Assembly: GCF_033473495.1 (NCBI RefSeq)
Contig: NC_088941.1
Span: 1,860,001 to 1,924,000 of the forward strand
DNA length: 64,000 bases
DNA from: Cercospora beticola
Lineage: Eukaryota; Ascomycota; Dothideomycetes; Mycosphaerellales; Mycosphaerellaceae
Direction: 5' to 3'
Made by a program: the position numbers and the translations under genes. The notes under the pieces were generated by a model. The model was given only the letters and a program-made list of their open reading frames with translations. It was not told the DNA's origin and did no database searches. Positions within the stretch are counted from its first letter, which is position 1. Each line of letters opens with the position of its first letter. Shown here in pieces: positions 31,324 through 43,600 of the stretch.

Positions 31324-32745
31324 ATGCCGTCCAACGGAATTGACATTCCCCAGCGACAAGGTCGTCCTGACGAACTTTCGCGCACCGTTTCCAACTCCTT
31401 CAAAGACTCTCTTTCGACGAGCCCAACCTTGACATTTCACAGCCCGCAGAACTCCTTCAACGGCCCTCCGAAGGCATCCGCGAAACAGCTCAAACCGTTC
31501 CAGACGACAGACATCAAGGTTCTACTACTGGAAAATGTCAACCTCGCGGGGCAGGAAATTCTCAAGACGCAGGGCTACCAAGTCGAGGCACTGAAGACTT
31601 CTTTGCCAGAAGACCAGCTCATTGAGAAGATCCAAGATGTGCATGTCATCGGCATTCGTTCAAAAACACAACTGTCTGCCAACGTCCTCAAGCATGCGAA
31701 GAACCTCATCGTGATCGGCTGCTTCTGCATCGGCACCAACCAGGTCGACCTCAAATTTGCTGCTGAGATGGGTATTGCCGTCTTCAACTCACCGTTCTCG
31801 AACTCACGCTCCGTCGCTGAGCAGATGATTGGCACAATCATCGCGCTTGCTCGACAGATTGGCGACCGAAACACCGAAATGCACAATGGCACATGGAACA
31901 AAGTCTCAGCAGGCTGCTGGGAAGTAAGAGGAAAAACGCTGGGCATTGTTGGCTACGGACATGTTGGAGCACAACTTTCTGTTCTCGCGGAGTCTTTGGG
32001 CATGAGGGTCATCTACTACGATGTCATCAACCTGATGGGTCTGGGTACGGCGCACCAGGTACCTTCACTCGATGAGCTCTTGCAGAACTCCGACTTTGTG
32101 ACACTGCATGTGCCTGAGCTGGAAGAAACGAAGAACATGATCGGCGAAGCGCAGTTTGCGAAAATGCGCACTGGAGCATACCTGCTCAACGCTTCGCGTG
32201 GCAGCGTTGTGGACATCCCAGCCTTGATCGCTGCCAGCAAGGCTGGCAAGCTCGGTGGTGCCGCCCTCGATGTCTTCCCCAACGAGCCTGGCAAGAACGG
32301 AGATACCTTCAATGCACAGCTCAACAGCTGGGGCGACGAGCTTCGCAACCTCAAGAACATCATCCTCACACCACACATTGGTGGTTCAACAGAAGAGGCA
32401 CAGTCGGCGATCGGTGTCGAAGTCGCAGACGCGCTAGTCAACTATGTCAACTTTGGCACAACGCAGGGAGCTGTCAACTTCCCAGAGGTCACGCTCCGTT
32501 CGCTTACCATTGAGGAGCCAAACCACCTGCGCGTCATCTACATTCACAAGAACGTGCCAGGTGTGCTTCGCAGGGTCAACGAGATTCTTGGCGATCACAA
32601 CGTGGACAAGCAGATGACGGATTCCAGAGGCGATGTTGCTTACCTGATGGCGGATATCTCGGATGTTAATGTCAGCGAGATCAAGAACCTCTATCAGAAC
32701 CTGGAAGACTTGGGCAGCAGGATCAGAACGAGAGTGCTGTACTAG
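31324..32745 (+). CDS. SER33: D-3-phosphoglycerate dehydrogenase
   Basis: A 473-residue enzyme that oxidises 3-phosphoglycerate to 3-phosphohydroxypyruvate with NAD+, the first step of serine synthesis in the cytosol. The Rossmann motif is GIVGYGHVGAQ. The catalytic Arg lies in NASRGSVVDI, the Glu follows in DVFPNEPG, and the His is in TPHIGGSTEEAQ. The C-terminal ACT domain (about 400-473, LRVIYIHKNVPGVLRRVNEIL) is where serine feedback acts in family members. The N-terminal 55 residues, Ser/Pro-rich, match the extension of fungal Ser3/Ser33. The frame is open upstream to 31258, but ATG 31324 fits the family start better. Confidence 0.95.
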   Translation: MPSNGIDIPQRQGRPDELSRTVSNSFKDSLSTSPTLTFHSPQNSFNGPPKASAKQLKPFQTTDIKVLLLENVNLAGQEILKTQGYQVEALKTSLPEDQLIEKIQDVHVIGIRSKTQLSANVLKHAKNLIVIGCFCIGTNQVDLKFAAEMGIAVFNSPFSNSRSVAEQMIGTIIALARQIGDRNTEMHNGTWNKVSAGCWEVRGKTLGIVGYGHVGAQLSVLAESLGMRVIYYDVINLMGLGTAHQVPSLDELLQNSDFVTLHVPELEETKNMIGEAQFAKMRTGAYLLNASRGSVVDIPALIAASKAGKLGGAALDVFPNEPGKNGDTFNAQLNSWGDELRNLKNIILTPHIGGSTEEAQSAIGVEVADALVNYVNFGTTQGAVNFPEVTLRSLTIEEPNHLRVIYIHKNVPGVLRRVNEILGDHNVDKQMTDSRGDVAYLMADISDVNVSEIKNLYQNLEDLGSRIRTRVLY

Positions 32746-33317
32746 TGCTTCGTCGCTGTGTTCAGTATTGGTGCAAGAGAAGGCTTGGACGGGACCACTG
32801 GCATTGACGGGAGGGATAATGAAGTTCTGGCTTTCAGCGGCTTATGCACGCTACAGCTGAAGATAAAAGTGAAATGCTAGAATTGGTAGCAACGGTGGCG
32901 TAAGGAAGTAAATAGAAGATACCATTGCATTCAACATGGCGTTTCCGCGCTCAAGAGCGCGTAACCCCGCTATCGTTCATCGAGAAGTTTCATGTGAAGA
33001 TCTAGGCTGCAAGGCGTACAGTTCTCACAATCCATGATGAGTGCAACTTGTAAGTACACAGTACTGCTAATTCTAGTCACGTTATAGATTTGCAATCACT
33101 ATGTTTAGCCAGAGCAGCAAGTGAATGTTGGTGAACAAGACAGGGATATTTTGACGCTAGTGAAGAGTGCCTGCCTTGTGCCTATTTGTTAATCGATAAA
33201 CAGCCTCCGTCATTCGCTTCAGAGCTACACAAACGAACCACAACTCACACACCTCCCCGAACACCACGCGCATTCTGAACCAACACATTTCTACACAGCC
33301 TCCTCGAAACGAACACC
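32746..33317. other. Intergenic, 572 bp
   Basis: 3' flank of 3-PGDH and promoter of RBX1. No gene or repeat seen. Confidence 0.4.
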
Positions 33318-34233
<916 letters not shown>

Positions 34234-34601
34234 CTAGCTGACCTTCTTGCCGTCCACCTCAATATGTATCCCCTGTAGAGAGGTCTGCGCTGTTCGCAAG
34301 GGTAGGAAGTGTAACTGATGCTTGTTGAAGAAAGGCCACGGAGGCACGATCATGACAAACGCGAGTGCCGTCCCTCCGAGACCGATGTAGAGCGTCTGGT
34401 AGATGTCCTGGGTGAAGAAGCCGACGAGAAATGCGACTGCGCCAACGAGCGAGAGGAAGCCATATGTGAGATAGTCTGCAAGGCGCTGCCCTTCGAAGTC
34501 CTGATCGACGATTAGTTCGTTGGCATGATTGGGGCTTGAGGATTGAGACGAACAATTTCGCCTTCGTAGATGGTACGCGCTTGCTCGAGTATGGCTTCCA
34601 T
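34234..34601 (-). CDS. SPC1: Signal peptidase complex subunit 1 (Spc1/SPC12)
   Basis: Exons 34554-34601 and 34234-34500 flank a 53 bp intron (GTTCGT...GATCAG, CTAAT branch), giving 104 residues. The joined sequence YEGEI-DFEGQRLADYLTYG is the signature of Spc1. Two hydrophobic segments (FLSLVGAVAFLVGFFTQDIY and TLYIGLGGTALAFVMIVPPW) form the hairpin of this ER membrane subunit, which modulates substrate choice of signal peptidase. The last exon ends HFLPLRTAQ...GIHIEVDGKKVS. ATG 34601 (MEAILEQARTIYEG) is chosen over an upstream in-frame ATG because family proteins start there. Confidence 0.95.
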
Positions 34602-35663
34602 GGTTTCAACTGCCTTGTTCGTGTGCTGCTTCGAGTCGGTATGCAGTTGTCGTTTGGAGCTCCAATACAGGTGTCCAGACTCCACCGCAAGTCGGCGGAT
34701 TTGGCTTGCAAATGCCGACTGCGGATGCGGGAGAACGGGCACTTGTCAGGGGATCAAAAGGCTTGTGTTTGACCAACGTCAGCGGAAATGCAGCAACGAT
34801 CAATCGACAACGACACAAATCGTACCTGGACACGTGGAAGTGTTTTGGATGTGCATGGGCAGCTTATGTTGAAGCAAGAACTATGTCTGTTCACTGTCCC
34901 GGGGAGTTCGTGCCTTGGATCGGGTGACGATGTTTGTTACAACTTCCGAATCGAGTCCAGCCCAACCGAACGGATGTCCAGACGCAGCGGCACGTGCACC
35001 CAACTTTTGACTTTCACGCGACGCTAGTGGGTGCAAAGTCTTGTCATCGTTTCTTTGTTCCCTTCCCTTCCTCCTCTTCTTCCCCAACGACAACAGCTCG
35101 TTAGATTCTGGACCAGTACACACCACCACTACGATCATTCTCGATACACAAATTTGGTCACTTCGAGGTCATACAGATGGGCCATTGTTGACTATCCGAC
35201 GACCTCCCTCTTCCCGTCCATTCCTGTCGGCTAATTCTGGCTGACCTACGTGAGGCATTTTTCGCCTCTCCGGACGACTCCACTCCCGGTCGCGACAGCG
35301 ACTCCTCGACGAATACCACCAAGTTGGCGGGGTCTCAGGCAGTTCAGTTCGTTCAGATCCGACCTCTGCTCGGGCCAAGCTGGTTCGTCGGAGGCGACAT
35401 CAAGCAACCCCCATAACTCGACCGACCGAGACCAGCACCGATTGCGATCAATTGCAATCGCACAAAACGCATACAGTAGAACCGATGGGATAAATTGTAG
35501 GAATTAGGTCAAGGCGTGTGAGAGCCCAGGACGACAACCTGGCTCAAATCAAGGACTCGAGACTGTCCAGCGGACGGACAGCACTAAGGACTCGACGATA
35601 ACTTCGGCTGCAGCAGTAGAGGATAAAAGTTTCGTTCAGGGAATACAGAACACAGGCGACAAA
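34602..35663. other. Divergent promoter region SPC1 / CorA-type transporter
   Basis: 1.06 kb. A pyrimidine-rich tract (35040-35090, CCTTCCTCCTCTTCTTCC-type) probably marks the core promoter of the plus-strand transporter gene, implying a long 5' leader of several hundred bases. No separate gene was found. Confidence 0.5.
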
Positions 35664-37685
35664 ATGCATACCCCACGATCCGAGAAGTCGCAAACGCGAT
35701 ACAGCACGCCCGAGCCGGACTTGGATGACCACAGGAACCAGCCAGAGAGCCTTCCTCCAGCGCCTGCTGCGGAGAGCTACTTTCAGGCCCGGCGCGGGAC
35801 GCTGGCAAGCATTGTGGATGGCGAGAGGCCACAAATCCCAAGACTGCAGCTACCAGTCGAAGCGCACGGCACAATCGCGCGAGACTTTGAGAATGCCATC
35901 GCCGACGATGACAAGAGCTTGAAGAGCAATAGGTCCCGCAAGTCGACTATCGTTCGCTCTCCAGACGAAGAATGGCATCGTGAGAGGCGTATGCATCATG
36001 AACGACGAGGCACAGGCAGCCCAGTTCCCGCTCGGCGCGCGAACTTCAGACGTGCAGGAAATAATGACGGAGACGCTGATTCTGTCCGGTCCAATGCCTC
36101 AAATGACTCGACCTCGCCACCAAACTCCGTGGACGCATTCGCACCACCGGTTCGACGAGGCAGAGCTGGCACCGTAAACAGCAAGGCACCATCCACCGCT
36201 GGGTCTCTGCACCGCACTGCCTCTAATACGACCCATCCGAGAAGACGACCTACTTTCGGTGAGGAAGATGCCGCCGTGCGCATCAAATCAGACGTGGCAT
36301 CCCACCGTAGCTCTGCAATTGAGGACGTATGCTTTCCTCCAGAAGAGCCGCCAAATACCTACACCATTGACTTCGAGGACCTCGAGGAATTTGTAGCTCA
36401 GACGCACACCAAGACCCCCGTCGCTCACCCCTTCATGCCACAATTCAGCGCCACCGCAGCGCCTCGAGTTTTCAACGATCAACGTCAGAATAATCCAGCC
36501 ACAAACTACTTCGTCGACGTTGAGCGATTTGCAAATGGCGCATGCAATGCCCCAGGCGATGAGAAAGAGAACGGTGCCTCGAGCGACGAATCCGGTGACG
36601 GGCTCAAGCAGACCGCAAGCGTAACCGAGCTCCCAATGAATCGCTGGACCTTCTTCTCTTCTGAGATCGACGAAACTATCCACGCACCAGAGCTGGGCAG
36701 CCTCTTGATGCCCGGCGAGACGTTCCGCGACCTTTTCGAGCTTGGGCCCGAGGGTGGTGTATGGTGGCTTGATATGCTCAACCCATCAGAAGAGGAGATC
36801 TTCGCAATTTGCAGCGCCTTCCGCGTCCACCCTTTGACTCGCGAGGACATCACCACTCAGGAAACGCGCGAGAAAGTCGAGCTCTTTAAGACGTATTACT
36901 TCCTGTGCTTCAGGTCCTGCTACATGGTCGACCCAAAACACGAGGACTATCTCGAGCCAATCAACATCTATGCTGTGGTATTCCGCGAAGGTCTCCTGAC
37001 CTTCTCATTCTGCCCCAACAACCACGCCGCCACGGTTCGCAAGCGTATCGGACGCCTTCGCGATTACGTCAACCTCTCCGCCGACTGGATCTGTTACGCC
37101 CTGATAGACGAAATAGTCGACTCTTTCGCCCCTGTCCTTCGCGAAGTCGAGCACGAGACCGACAAAATCGAAGACTCAGTCTTCACCGCCCGCTTCGAAG
37201 ACTCTCGCGCCATGCTCCAAGGCATCGGCGAATGTCGCAAACGCATCATGGCTCTCACTCGGCTCTTGGGAGGTAAAGCCGACGTCATCAAATCTTTCGC
37301 CAAAAAGTGCAACGAAGCCTACGCGATTGCACCTCGCGGCGACGTCGGACTCTACCTCTCCGACGTTCAAGACCACATTGTCACCATGATGTCCAATCTC
37401 GGGCACTTTGAAAAAATGCTCAGTCGCAGCCATACCAACCATCTCACGCAGATCACTCTGCAGCATACGGAGCAAGGCTCTCGTGCTAACGAACTGCTGG
37501 GCAAAATCACGGTTTTGGCTACGATTCTGGTGCCGATGAATCTTGTGGCGGGTCTGTTTGGTATGAATGTTCACGTTCCGGGACAGGATGATAAGGGGTT
37601 GGGTTGGTGGTTCGGGATTGTCGGGGTTGTGTTTTTGCTTGCGGTGACGTGTGTTACTGTTGCGAAGAGGTTTAGGTATATTTGA
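35664..37685 (+). CDS. CorA-family Mg2+ transporter (Alr1/Mnr2-like)
   Basis: A 673-residue protein in one exon. The N-terminal ~300 residues are disordered and Ser/Arg-rich, as in fungal Alr1 (plasma membrane) and Mnr2 (vacuole). The cytosolic CorA funnel domain follows (GGVWWLDMLNPSEEEIFAICSAF, FYLCFRSCY, EVEHETDKIEDSVFTARF). Two C-terminal transmembrane helices, ITVLATILVPMNLVAGLFG and WWFGIVGVVFLLAVTCVTV, are separated by the Mg2+-selectivity loop GMNVHVPGQ. The GMN motif is intact. The sequence does not decide between plasma-membrane and vacuolar location. It is convergent with Cut12. Confidence 0.95.
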   Translation: MHTPRSEKSQTRYSTPEPDLDDHRNQPESLPPAPAAESYFQARRGTLASIVDGERPQIPRLQLPVEAHGTIARDFENAIADDDKSLKSNRSRKSTIVRSPDEEWHRERRMHHERRGTGSPVPARRANFRRAGNNDGDADSVRSNASNDSTSPPNSVDAFAPPVRRGRAGTVNSKAPSTAGSLHRTASNTTHPRRRPTFGEEDAAVRIKSDVASHRSSAIEDVCFPPEEPPNTYTIDFEDLEEFVAQTHTKTPVAHPFMPQFSATAAPRVFNDQRQNNPATNYFVDVERFANGACNAPGDEKENGASSDESGDGLKQTASVTELPMNRWTFFSSEIDETIHAPELGSLLMPGETFRDLFELGPEGGVWWLDMLNPSEEEIFAICSAFRVHPLTREDITTQETREKVELFKTYYFLCFRSCYMVDPKHEDYLEPINIYAVVFREGLLTFSFCPNNHAATVRKRIGRLRDYVNLSADWICYALIDEIVDSFAPVLREVEHETDKIEDSVFTARFEDSRAMLQGIGECRKRIMALTRLLGGKADVIKSFAKKCNEAYAIAPRGDVGLYLSDVQDHIVTMMSNLGHFEKMLSRSHTNHLTQITLQHTEQGSRANELLGKITVLATILVPMNLVAGLFGMNVHVPGQDDKGLGWWFGIVGVVFLLAVTCVTVAKRFRYI

Positions 37686-38056
37686 GTTTTGTGTTCTCTT
37701 TTGGGGATTGGGGGAGATGGTTGGATGGGATACACGGTACTTGAAAAAAGCGAACGGAAAGTCAATACAAAAAGAGCAATGGGAAGAGATGAGGTCGATG
37801 ATGCGAGAATTGCAACGAGGATGTTGAGGTTGTTTGTTTTGCGCGTTTTTGCAACTAGCTTGAGAAGTACTGTCGACAGTGATTGCTAAAGTTTTGTGGC
37901 TTCTTGTTTAGATGATGTACAGAGCGACGAAGTCAAGTAGACGGCCTATTGTCAAGCGATTGATTAATACAATTTATGTACAGAGCGACCGCGTATGTGC
38001 AATGTCCTTCCAGACAAACGATTCTGTCCTGCTGAGGACTGTGGGTATCTAACTCA
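37686..38056. other. Convergent spacer CorA / Cut12
   Basis: 371 bp; 3' flanks only. The heptamer-rich string GTACAGAGCGAC occurs twice (about 37918 and 37979), a minor direct repeat. Confidence 0.4.
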
Positions 38057-39838
38057 TCACGAAACTATTCTTCCGCGTGACGCGAGTCTCTCTCTCGCTT
38101 TCTCCAGTGCTCTTTGTCGCTTGTCCTTCTCTTTTTCTGCCGCGTTAGCAGCGAAATTGGCTGCATTAGAAGTCATCACCGTCGAAGTCAGGACAGGCGC
38201 ATTCATCGCGCTCCAAGCCGCTGAAGGCTTCTCTTTCAGTCCCGGGCCATCCTTTGATTTAGGTCTACCAGTTGGCGAGACATTCTCCTTGGTATCCAAT
38301 GCAGCTGTCGTCCGACGCAGCTCCTTCCGCACAGACCTTTCTACCGTTGGCGAAGGGGGTTGTTGCTTAGTCATTGTTGCGTCAGGATCGAAGGGGCTTG
38401 AGGGAATGACGATGGAGATATCGTCTTTTGGAAGAGGCGGTGGTGGATGAGCTTCTGCCGCTGTTCCATCATCTTGTTGGAGAGGCGAGTCTTGGCGCTT
38501 TTCTGGTCGAATTGGCGAAGTAGGAGGTTTGAGGCCCATGGACATGGCTAACGAGACGGTATCCTTGGGTACAGTATTGATGCTGAGGGCTTGAAGAGGA
38601 GTGACTCCTGTGCCGCTTGTTACTGCGCGATTGCCCCGCTCTGGCTGCGGCCGGTCTACTGTTGATGAAGGCGCCCAGATATCGTCCTGGGGCTTGTTTT
38701 GAGCATCACGCGGTCGCCGCCGGGGCCTCCTTGGGTCCGGCTGTTCTGAGGGTATCGGATCCGGCTTGTCAGATGCTGGTCGATCGCCGTTGGTCGTTGT
38801 GTCGACGCTTGCTGCATTCGGCCTTGAGCTTTGCCAAGGCTTCCGTTCTGTTTCTGTCCTGCTCGTGAGACCCAGGTTTGGGGCGCTTTCCACTGGTCGT
38901 CTGTAACCCGTTGCGCTGAAGCCGCGCTTGATGCGATCAAGCTCGTCCTTTGCGCTTGCCTCTGCTTCCTTGCTTTGCTTCAGGAGTTCTTGGTATTGCT
39001 TCAATCGTGCTTCGAGATCTTCAGTTCGTCGCTGCAGCTTATCGACCATTTGTCTCTCCTGCTCAAGCTCGTCTCGCAGGTCGAGGCACTCATCGTCCTT
39101 GTCCTTCGCATAGCTCTTCGCGAGTTTCTGTTTGGCAACAAGCTTCTTAACCTCGGCCGTGCTCTTCTCACGATAGATGTCGTGTTCTCTCTTCCAATAC
39201 CTTCCCGAGTCAGACACGGGTTCAGCCAGGTCTGCGGTCAAATCTTCCTGCGGTTTCTCTGCTCTGCCCAGGCGCACTTTGCGTCTCGAACCATCCTCTC
39301 GCGCTTGCTCCAATGCTTCGGTGAGTTTTGACCTTCCTCCCGACCTCTGCGTAGAGTCCTCTATGTGCTCTGCGTCGGCAGACCCCTTCGTCCACGGACT
39401 CGGGAACTTCCCAGGACAGTCTTCTGGTAAACCCGTCTTCGTGGGTCGCTTGTACTCGTTGTCGATGATGTGGTCTGGGAAGGTCACTGTCTTGCGCTTG
39501 CCACCTGCAGTGCCCGGAGTCATCAAGATTCCCTTAGTAGGGGAAGGAAGTGGCTCTGAGGCGATCGCTTCGTCGGGTCTGGCTAAAGTGGTCGCATCGT
39601 TCGTGCTGCGGGGCCGCACCATTCGTGGGCGCGAGGCTTGACCAGATCGCGCATTGTCGGTGTTGGAGTGTCTTCGCGGGGCTTTGGGCTTCTCTGTCGC
39701 GGGCGTGCCGAAGATGGCATGTTTGAAGGCGCGTACGGCGAAGACTGGAGCTGGGGTTTCTGGCGGATCGAGGGAGCCGGTGGTGTCCGGGTCTGCGGTG
39801 TTGTCATGGGCCTTTTGGCCAGCGAGCCAGTGCAGCAT
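38057..39838 (-). CDS. Spindle pole body-associated protein, Cut12 family
   Basis: A 593-residue single-exon gene. The N-terminus, PDTTGSLDPPETPAPVFAVR then AFKHAIFGTP, is the conserved start of filamentous-fungal Cut12-domain proteins. KRKTVTFPDHIIDNEY follows, a TVTF-type motif resembling the PP1-docking RVxF that fission yeast Cut12 uses. About residues 225-330 form a long coiled coil (YWKREHDIYREKSTAEVKKL to LKQSKEAEASAKDELDRIK). The rest is disordered and Pro/Lys-rich, ending EKDKRQRALEKARERLASRG. In S. pombe Cut12 sits at the spindle pole body and promotes mitotic commitment via Plo1. The start MLHWLAGQ is the family start. Confidence 0.88.
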   Translation of the reverse strand: MLHWLAGQKAHDNTADPDTTGSLDPPETPAPVFAVRAFKHAIFGTPATEKPKAPRRHSNTDNARSGQASRPRMVRPRSTNDATTLARPDEAIASEPLPSPTKGILMTPGTAGGKRKTVTFPDHIIDNEYKRPTKTGLPEDCPGKFPSPWTKGSADAEHIEDSTQRSGGRSKLTEALEQAREDGSRRKVRLGRAEKPQEDLTADLAEPVSDSGRYWKREHDIYREKSTAEVKKLVAKQKLAKSYAKDKDDECLDLRDELEQERQMVDKLQRRTEDLEARLKQYQELLKQSKEAEASAKDELDRIKRGFSATGYRRPVESAPNLGLTSRTETERKPWQSSRPNAASVDTTTNGDRPASDKPDPIPSEQPDPRRPRRRPRDAQNKPQDDIWAPSSTVDRPQPERGNRAVTSGTGVTPLQALSINTVPKDTVSLAMSMGLKPPTSPIRPEKRQDSPLQQDDGTAAEAHPPPPLPKDDISIVIPSSPFDPDATMTKQQPPSPTVERSVRKELRRTTAALDTKENVSPTGRPKSKDGPGLKEKPSAAWSAMNAPVLTSTVMTSNAANFAANAAEKEKDKRQRALEKARERLASRGRIVS

Positions 39839-40612
39839 GGTTGCGGATGCGCAGTGGTTCGCAGCGACGGTCTACAGCATGGCGGGGATGAGGGATCATC
39901 AATGTCGTGCGGGTGGTGGGGAGTCTCGCTTGACGCAGGTGGGTGGCAGGATGGTGGAAAGCTTGTTGACGTGAGGAAGTAAACAGTCCCGCGCCGGGGA
40001 AACTGCACGCCGTGGAACGAGAGACGCGTCTGTGTGTCCGCAACGACTCCTACCACTCTTCTCCTTCGCGCACTTCCAGATCCCAACCATGCATTCGATC
40101 AAGGGGAGGAGAACGGTATCAGGCACGACACAGCACCTGTCGACAACGCTCCGCCATCACCGTCCTGTCCCCCGCGACGGCCGAGAAATGGGCCATGGCA
40201 ACGAGCACTGAGTCACTCAGGACCGGTCGCATCGGCTGCGCAAGTACGAACCATCGCTACCTCCATCTCCGGTACGAGCAGATAACACCAGTAGGTCGGC
40301 GCGAACGTGTGTGGCTTTCTTCTCTCACCCTGCTCCCAACCTCTTCGTTTGTCTCAAGTCGCTTCTTCCATCTTCCTTCCGCCTCGCGCCTCAGGCATCT
40401 CTGCGGCAGCGGATGCAAGCCCGAAACTCTAGTTGCGGTGAGTGCGACAACACCTTCACTTCGCTGTCAACGGCCCCCGCATGAAAAGTGAACTTCTCGC
40501 AGTCTTCTCAAACCTCACCTAGGCAACAGCAATGACTCCCACCAGCGCGTAAGCGACTCTACAGCCACCTTCTGGCTGTAGATCTCATGTCGACTCAAGC
40601 TGCGAAAGCAGT
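39839..40612. other. Divergent promoter region Cut12 / GCN2 with uORFs
   Basis: 774 bp. A perfect TGAGTCA heptamer is at 40209-40215. Close to GCN2 three short upstream reading frames occur: 40481-40522, 40532-40552 and 40587-40631. The last overlaps the GCN2 ATG in another frame. Pyrimidine-rich tract at 40310-40390. Confidence 0.55.
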
Positions 40613-40631
40613 ATGGCACCGAAATCCATGA
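40587..40631 (+). promoter_or_regulatory. uORF overlapping the GCN2 start codon
   Basis: ATG 40587 opens a 14-codon frame (MSTQAAKAVWHRNP) ending with TGA at 40629-40631, 16 bases past the GCN2 ATG and in the +2 frame relative to it. If it is in the mRNA leader it would reduce initiation at GCN2. The transcription start is unknown. Confidence 0.4.
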
Positions 40632-43600
40632 AGAAGACGACCGCTTCCGCGCATCTGTTGAGCAGCACATCACCGATTGCTGAAAATGCGCCGCTCGACT
40701 ACCAAGAAATTCAGAATGACGAACTCCAAGCTCTGCAAGCCATCTTTTGGGATGACTTCCAAGAGGTTGCTGCGCAAGGCGCCTGGCAGAAAACCACCGA
40801 TCGCAGCTTCAGGCTGACTATCAGATGTTCCGAGGATACTGAGCTATGGGTCGTGCTACTTGTTCGCTTTTCTGCAACATATCCCCGCTCACCGCCCGGG
40901 CTGGAGCTGGTCGAGTCCAACCGCCTTCACGAGAGGACAGTGAGCCGAATTCAGAACATTTTGCGAACTCGGCCCTTGCAGTTGCTCGGAGAGGCCATGA
41001 TCCATCACATTGCTGAGGACATAATTGAGGCCCTACGCGATGCTGCAGTCGCACGCCAGCAGAACACAGTGCCCAGTCTGGACGAAGAGAGGGCCAACGC
41101 ACAGGAACTAACAAACCAGCTGGCAAAGCAAGCAGCTGAAGCCGAAGCACAACGTCAACTGGAAGCAGAGGCCCAAAAGAATCGAGAACTCGAGCGCAAA
41201 GTGAAAGAGGAACTGCGGCAGGAGAACAGAAGAAGATCGCGCATGTCGCTCGGCCAGCCTCCTGACCAGCCAGCTCCCATGCCTGAGATCGTCTCCTTTG
41301 GCCAGACCGCCCAACTTCGGATGAGACGCGATGTAGTGAACTTCTCAGACGTTGCACTGTCTGGCGCGCTCACTAACAGCAAAGCGGTCGAGAGTGTCTT
41401 TTTGGGTCGACCACTTGCCACGGTCGGCTCGGATGTGCCAGTCGTTGCCGTCAAGCGCAGGATTGTTAAGAAGCCCAAAGCTGCCGTGATAGAATTAGAA
41501 GCACTTCTTGCCAAAGTCGCGAAGCTCGAGCATCCGAATCTCCTGAATGTGCTAACATATCGCATCAACAGCCAGAATGAGTCGACTTTCGAGCTGTTGC
41601 TGTGCCGCGAATATGCAGATCGAGGTATGTGGCTTCCATTGGTGTGTATATTCCATCTTTGCTGACACTGCGCAGGCCCTTTACATGACTGGCTATCGAT
41701 GAGCGACCTGCATCAGAACAAGGCGCAGCAGTTTACGAGAGACCTGCTGGAAGGCCTTCAATATCTGCATCAGAACAGTATGACTCACGGGTATCTGAGC
41801 GCTCGCAGCGTTTATATCACCAGCACTCCGACTTTGTCGCCCAAGCTTTCAGGATTCGGCTATGCCAATGTGCTTGGTCTCAAGGATGAGAGCGTGCCCA
41901 GAGAATGGCGTGTTCCGTCTGATCTGCAGGACAGCAATGCAGCCGACATTTGGCAATTCGGCGTGGTCGCAATTCAGATGTTCCTGGGTCTGACAACCAC
42001 AGACACTTATGACTCGCCCCATACTCTGATCGCTGAGGGCGGGCTTTCCCATCTGCTGGGCGTCTTCTTGAACAAAATATTTTCTGCCAAGAAAACGCCT
42101 ACATGCTTTGAGCTGCTATCCGCGGAGGTGCTGCGTACTGACGCACCAATCACTCAGCCTGGGACAGCACAGCCGCGACATCATGCAAGACAGTCTAGCT
42201 CAGGCCTTGCCAGCCCGCACCGTCGCTCACGGCACAATTCGACCAACCATTCCGAGCCACTTGCTGATTCACGATACCTACAGACCTTCACTGAGAAGCG
42301 CCGATTGGGCAAAGGTGGTTTCGGGGAAGTTGTTGAAGCTTATAACAAACTGGATCGAAACTACTATGCGGTCAAGAAGATCAAGCAGGGCGCATCGAAT
42401 TTGGACCAAGCTTTGGGAGAAGTGGTCCTCCTGAGCCGCGTCAACCACCCATACGTAGTGCGATACTACAATGTCTGGATGGAAGAGGATGTTTCAGGGT
42501 CATCTCAGGTAAGTCAGCACCCTCGCCCTTGCATAGCCGCCGCGCTAGGATTTGCGCTGCGCCAATGGTCCCCGCGACTACAGCTGTGCAGCTGGTCACG
42601 ATGCCTCCATGCTTGCGCCATCTGCGCGCAGCTTGAGAGCAGGATCTGAGCACTGTGCATCCTGCCTCTAGTGTCGCTCTCGATGGCGGGACATGCATGT
42701 GTTATTCGTTGAGATTGCAGAGCCATGACTGACTGTCAAGTAGGAAACTGCCATATTCAGCGGAGACTCATCCTCAGAAGATGACGATGTCGATTTTGGG
42801 TACCCAAGCACGGGTGGCCTGGATTTTGTCAGCAACAGCCATACAGGCTTCGAATTTGAGGACGAATTCGAAGACGACAACGACAACGATGATGACGGAA
42901 TAGTCTTCGAAGAGGATGATGAGGAAGAGGACGTTTTCGACGGCAACGGCACTTCCACCATCTCAACCAGTAATGGGTCGTCAAAACTTCGGCCCAGAAA
43001 GTCAAGGTCGGATTCGCATAGATCAAGCAAGATCCTTTATATTCAGATGGAGCTGTGCGACACCCGTACTCTTGCCGATTTGATCCGCAAGGGCATCAGT
43101 GAAGAAGACTGCTGGAGACTCATACGGCAAATCACGGACGCCCTGAAGGCGATTCATAAAACGGGAATCATTCATCGCGATCTGAAGCCACAGAACATTT
43201 TCATTGACGCTGGCGGCAATCCCAAGCTTGGAGATTTCGGGCTGGCCACAATCACAACGTACGCGACGTCAGACGCGCATAATGGAACAGGTTCAAAAGA
43301 AACGAATGGCGGCATAACGAACAGTATTGGCACAGCACTCTACGTCGCTCCAGAGTTGCGCACTGGCAGTAGTGTCCAGCATACTAACAAGGTTGATATG
43401 TACTCACTGGGCATCATGTTCTTCGAAATGTGTCAGCATTTCAGCACGGGCATGGAGAGAGTCGAACAACTGCTCAGCTTGAGAAAGAAGGATCACATTC
43501 TGCCTCCGGCTTTCCAGCCAGATGGCGACAAGGCAAACCAGGGACGATTGATCGGTCGGCTAGTCTCTCATAAACCCAAGGATCGCCCGAACAGCGAAGA

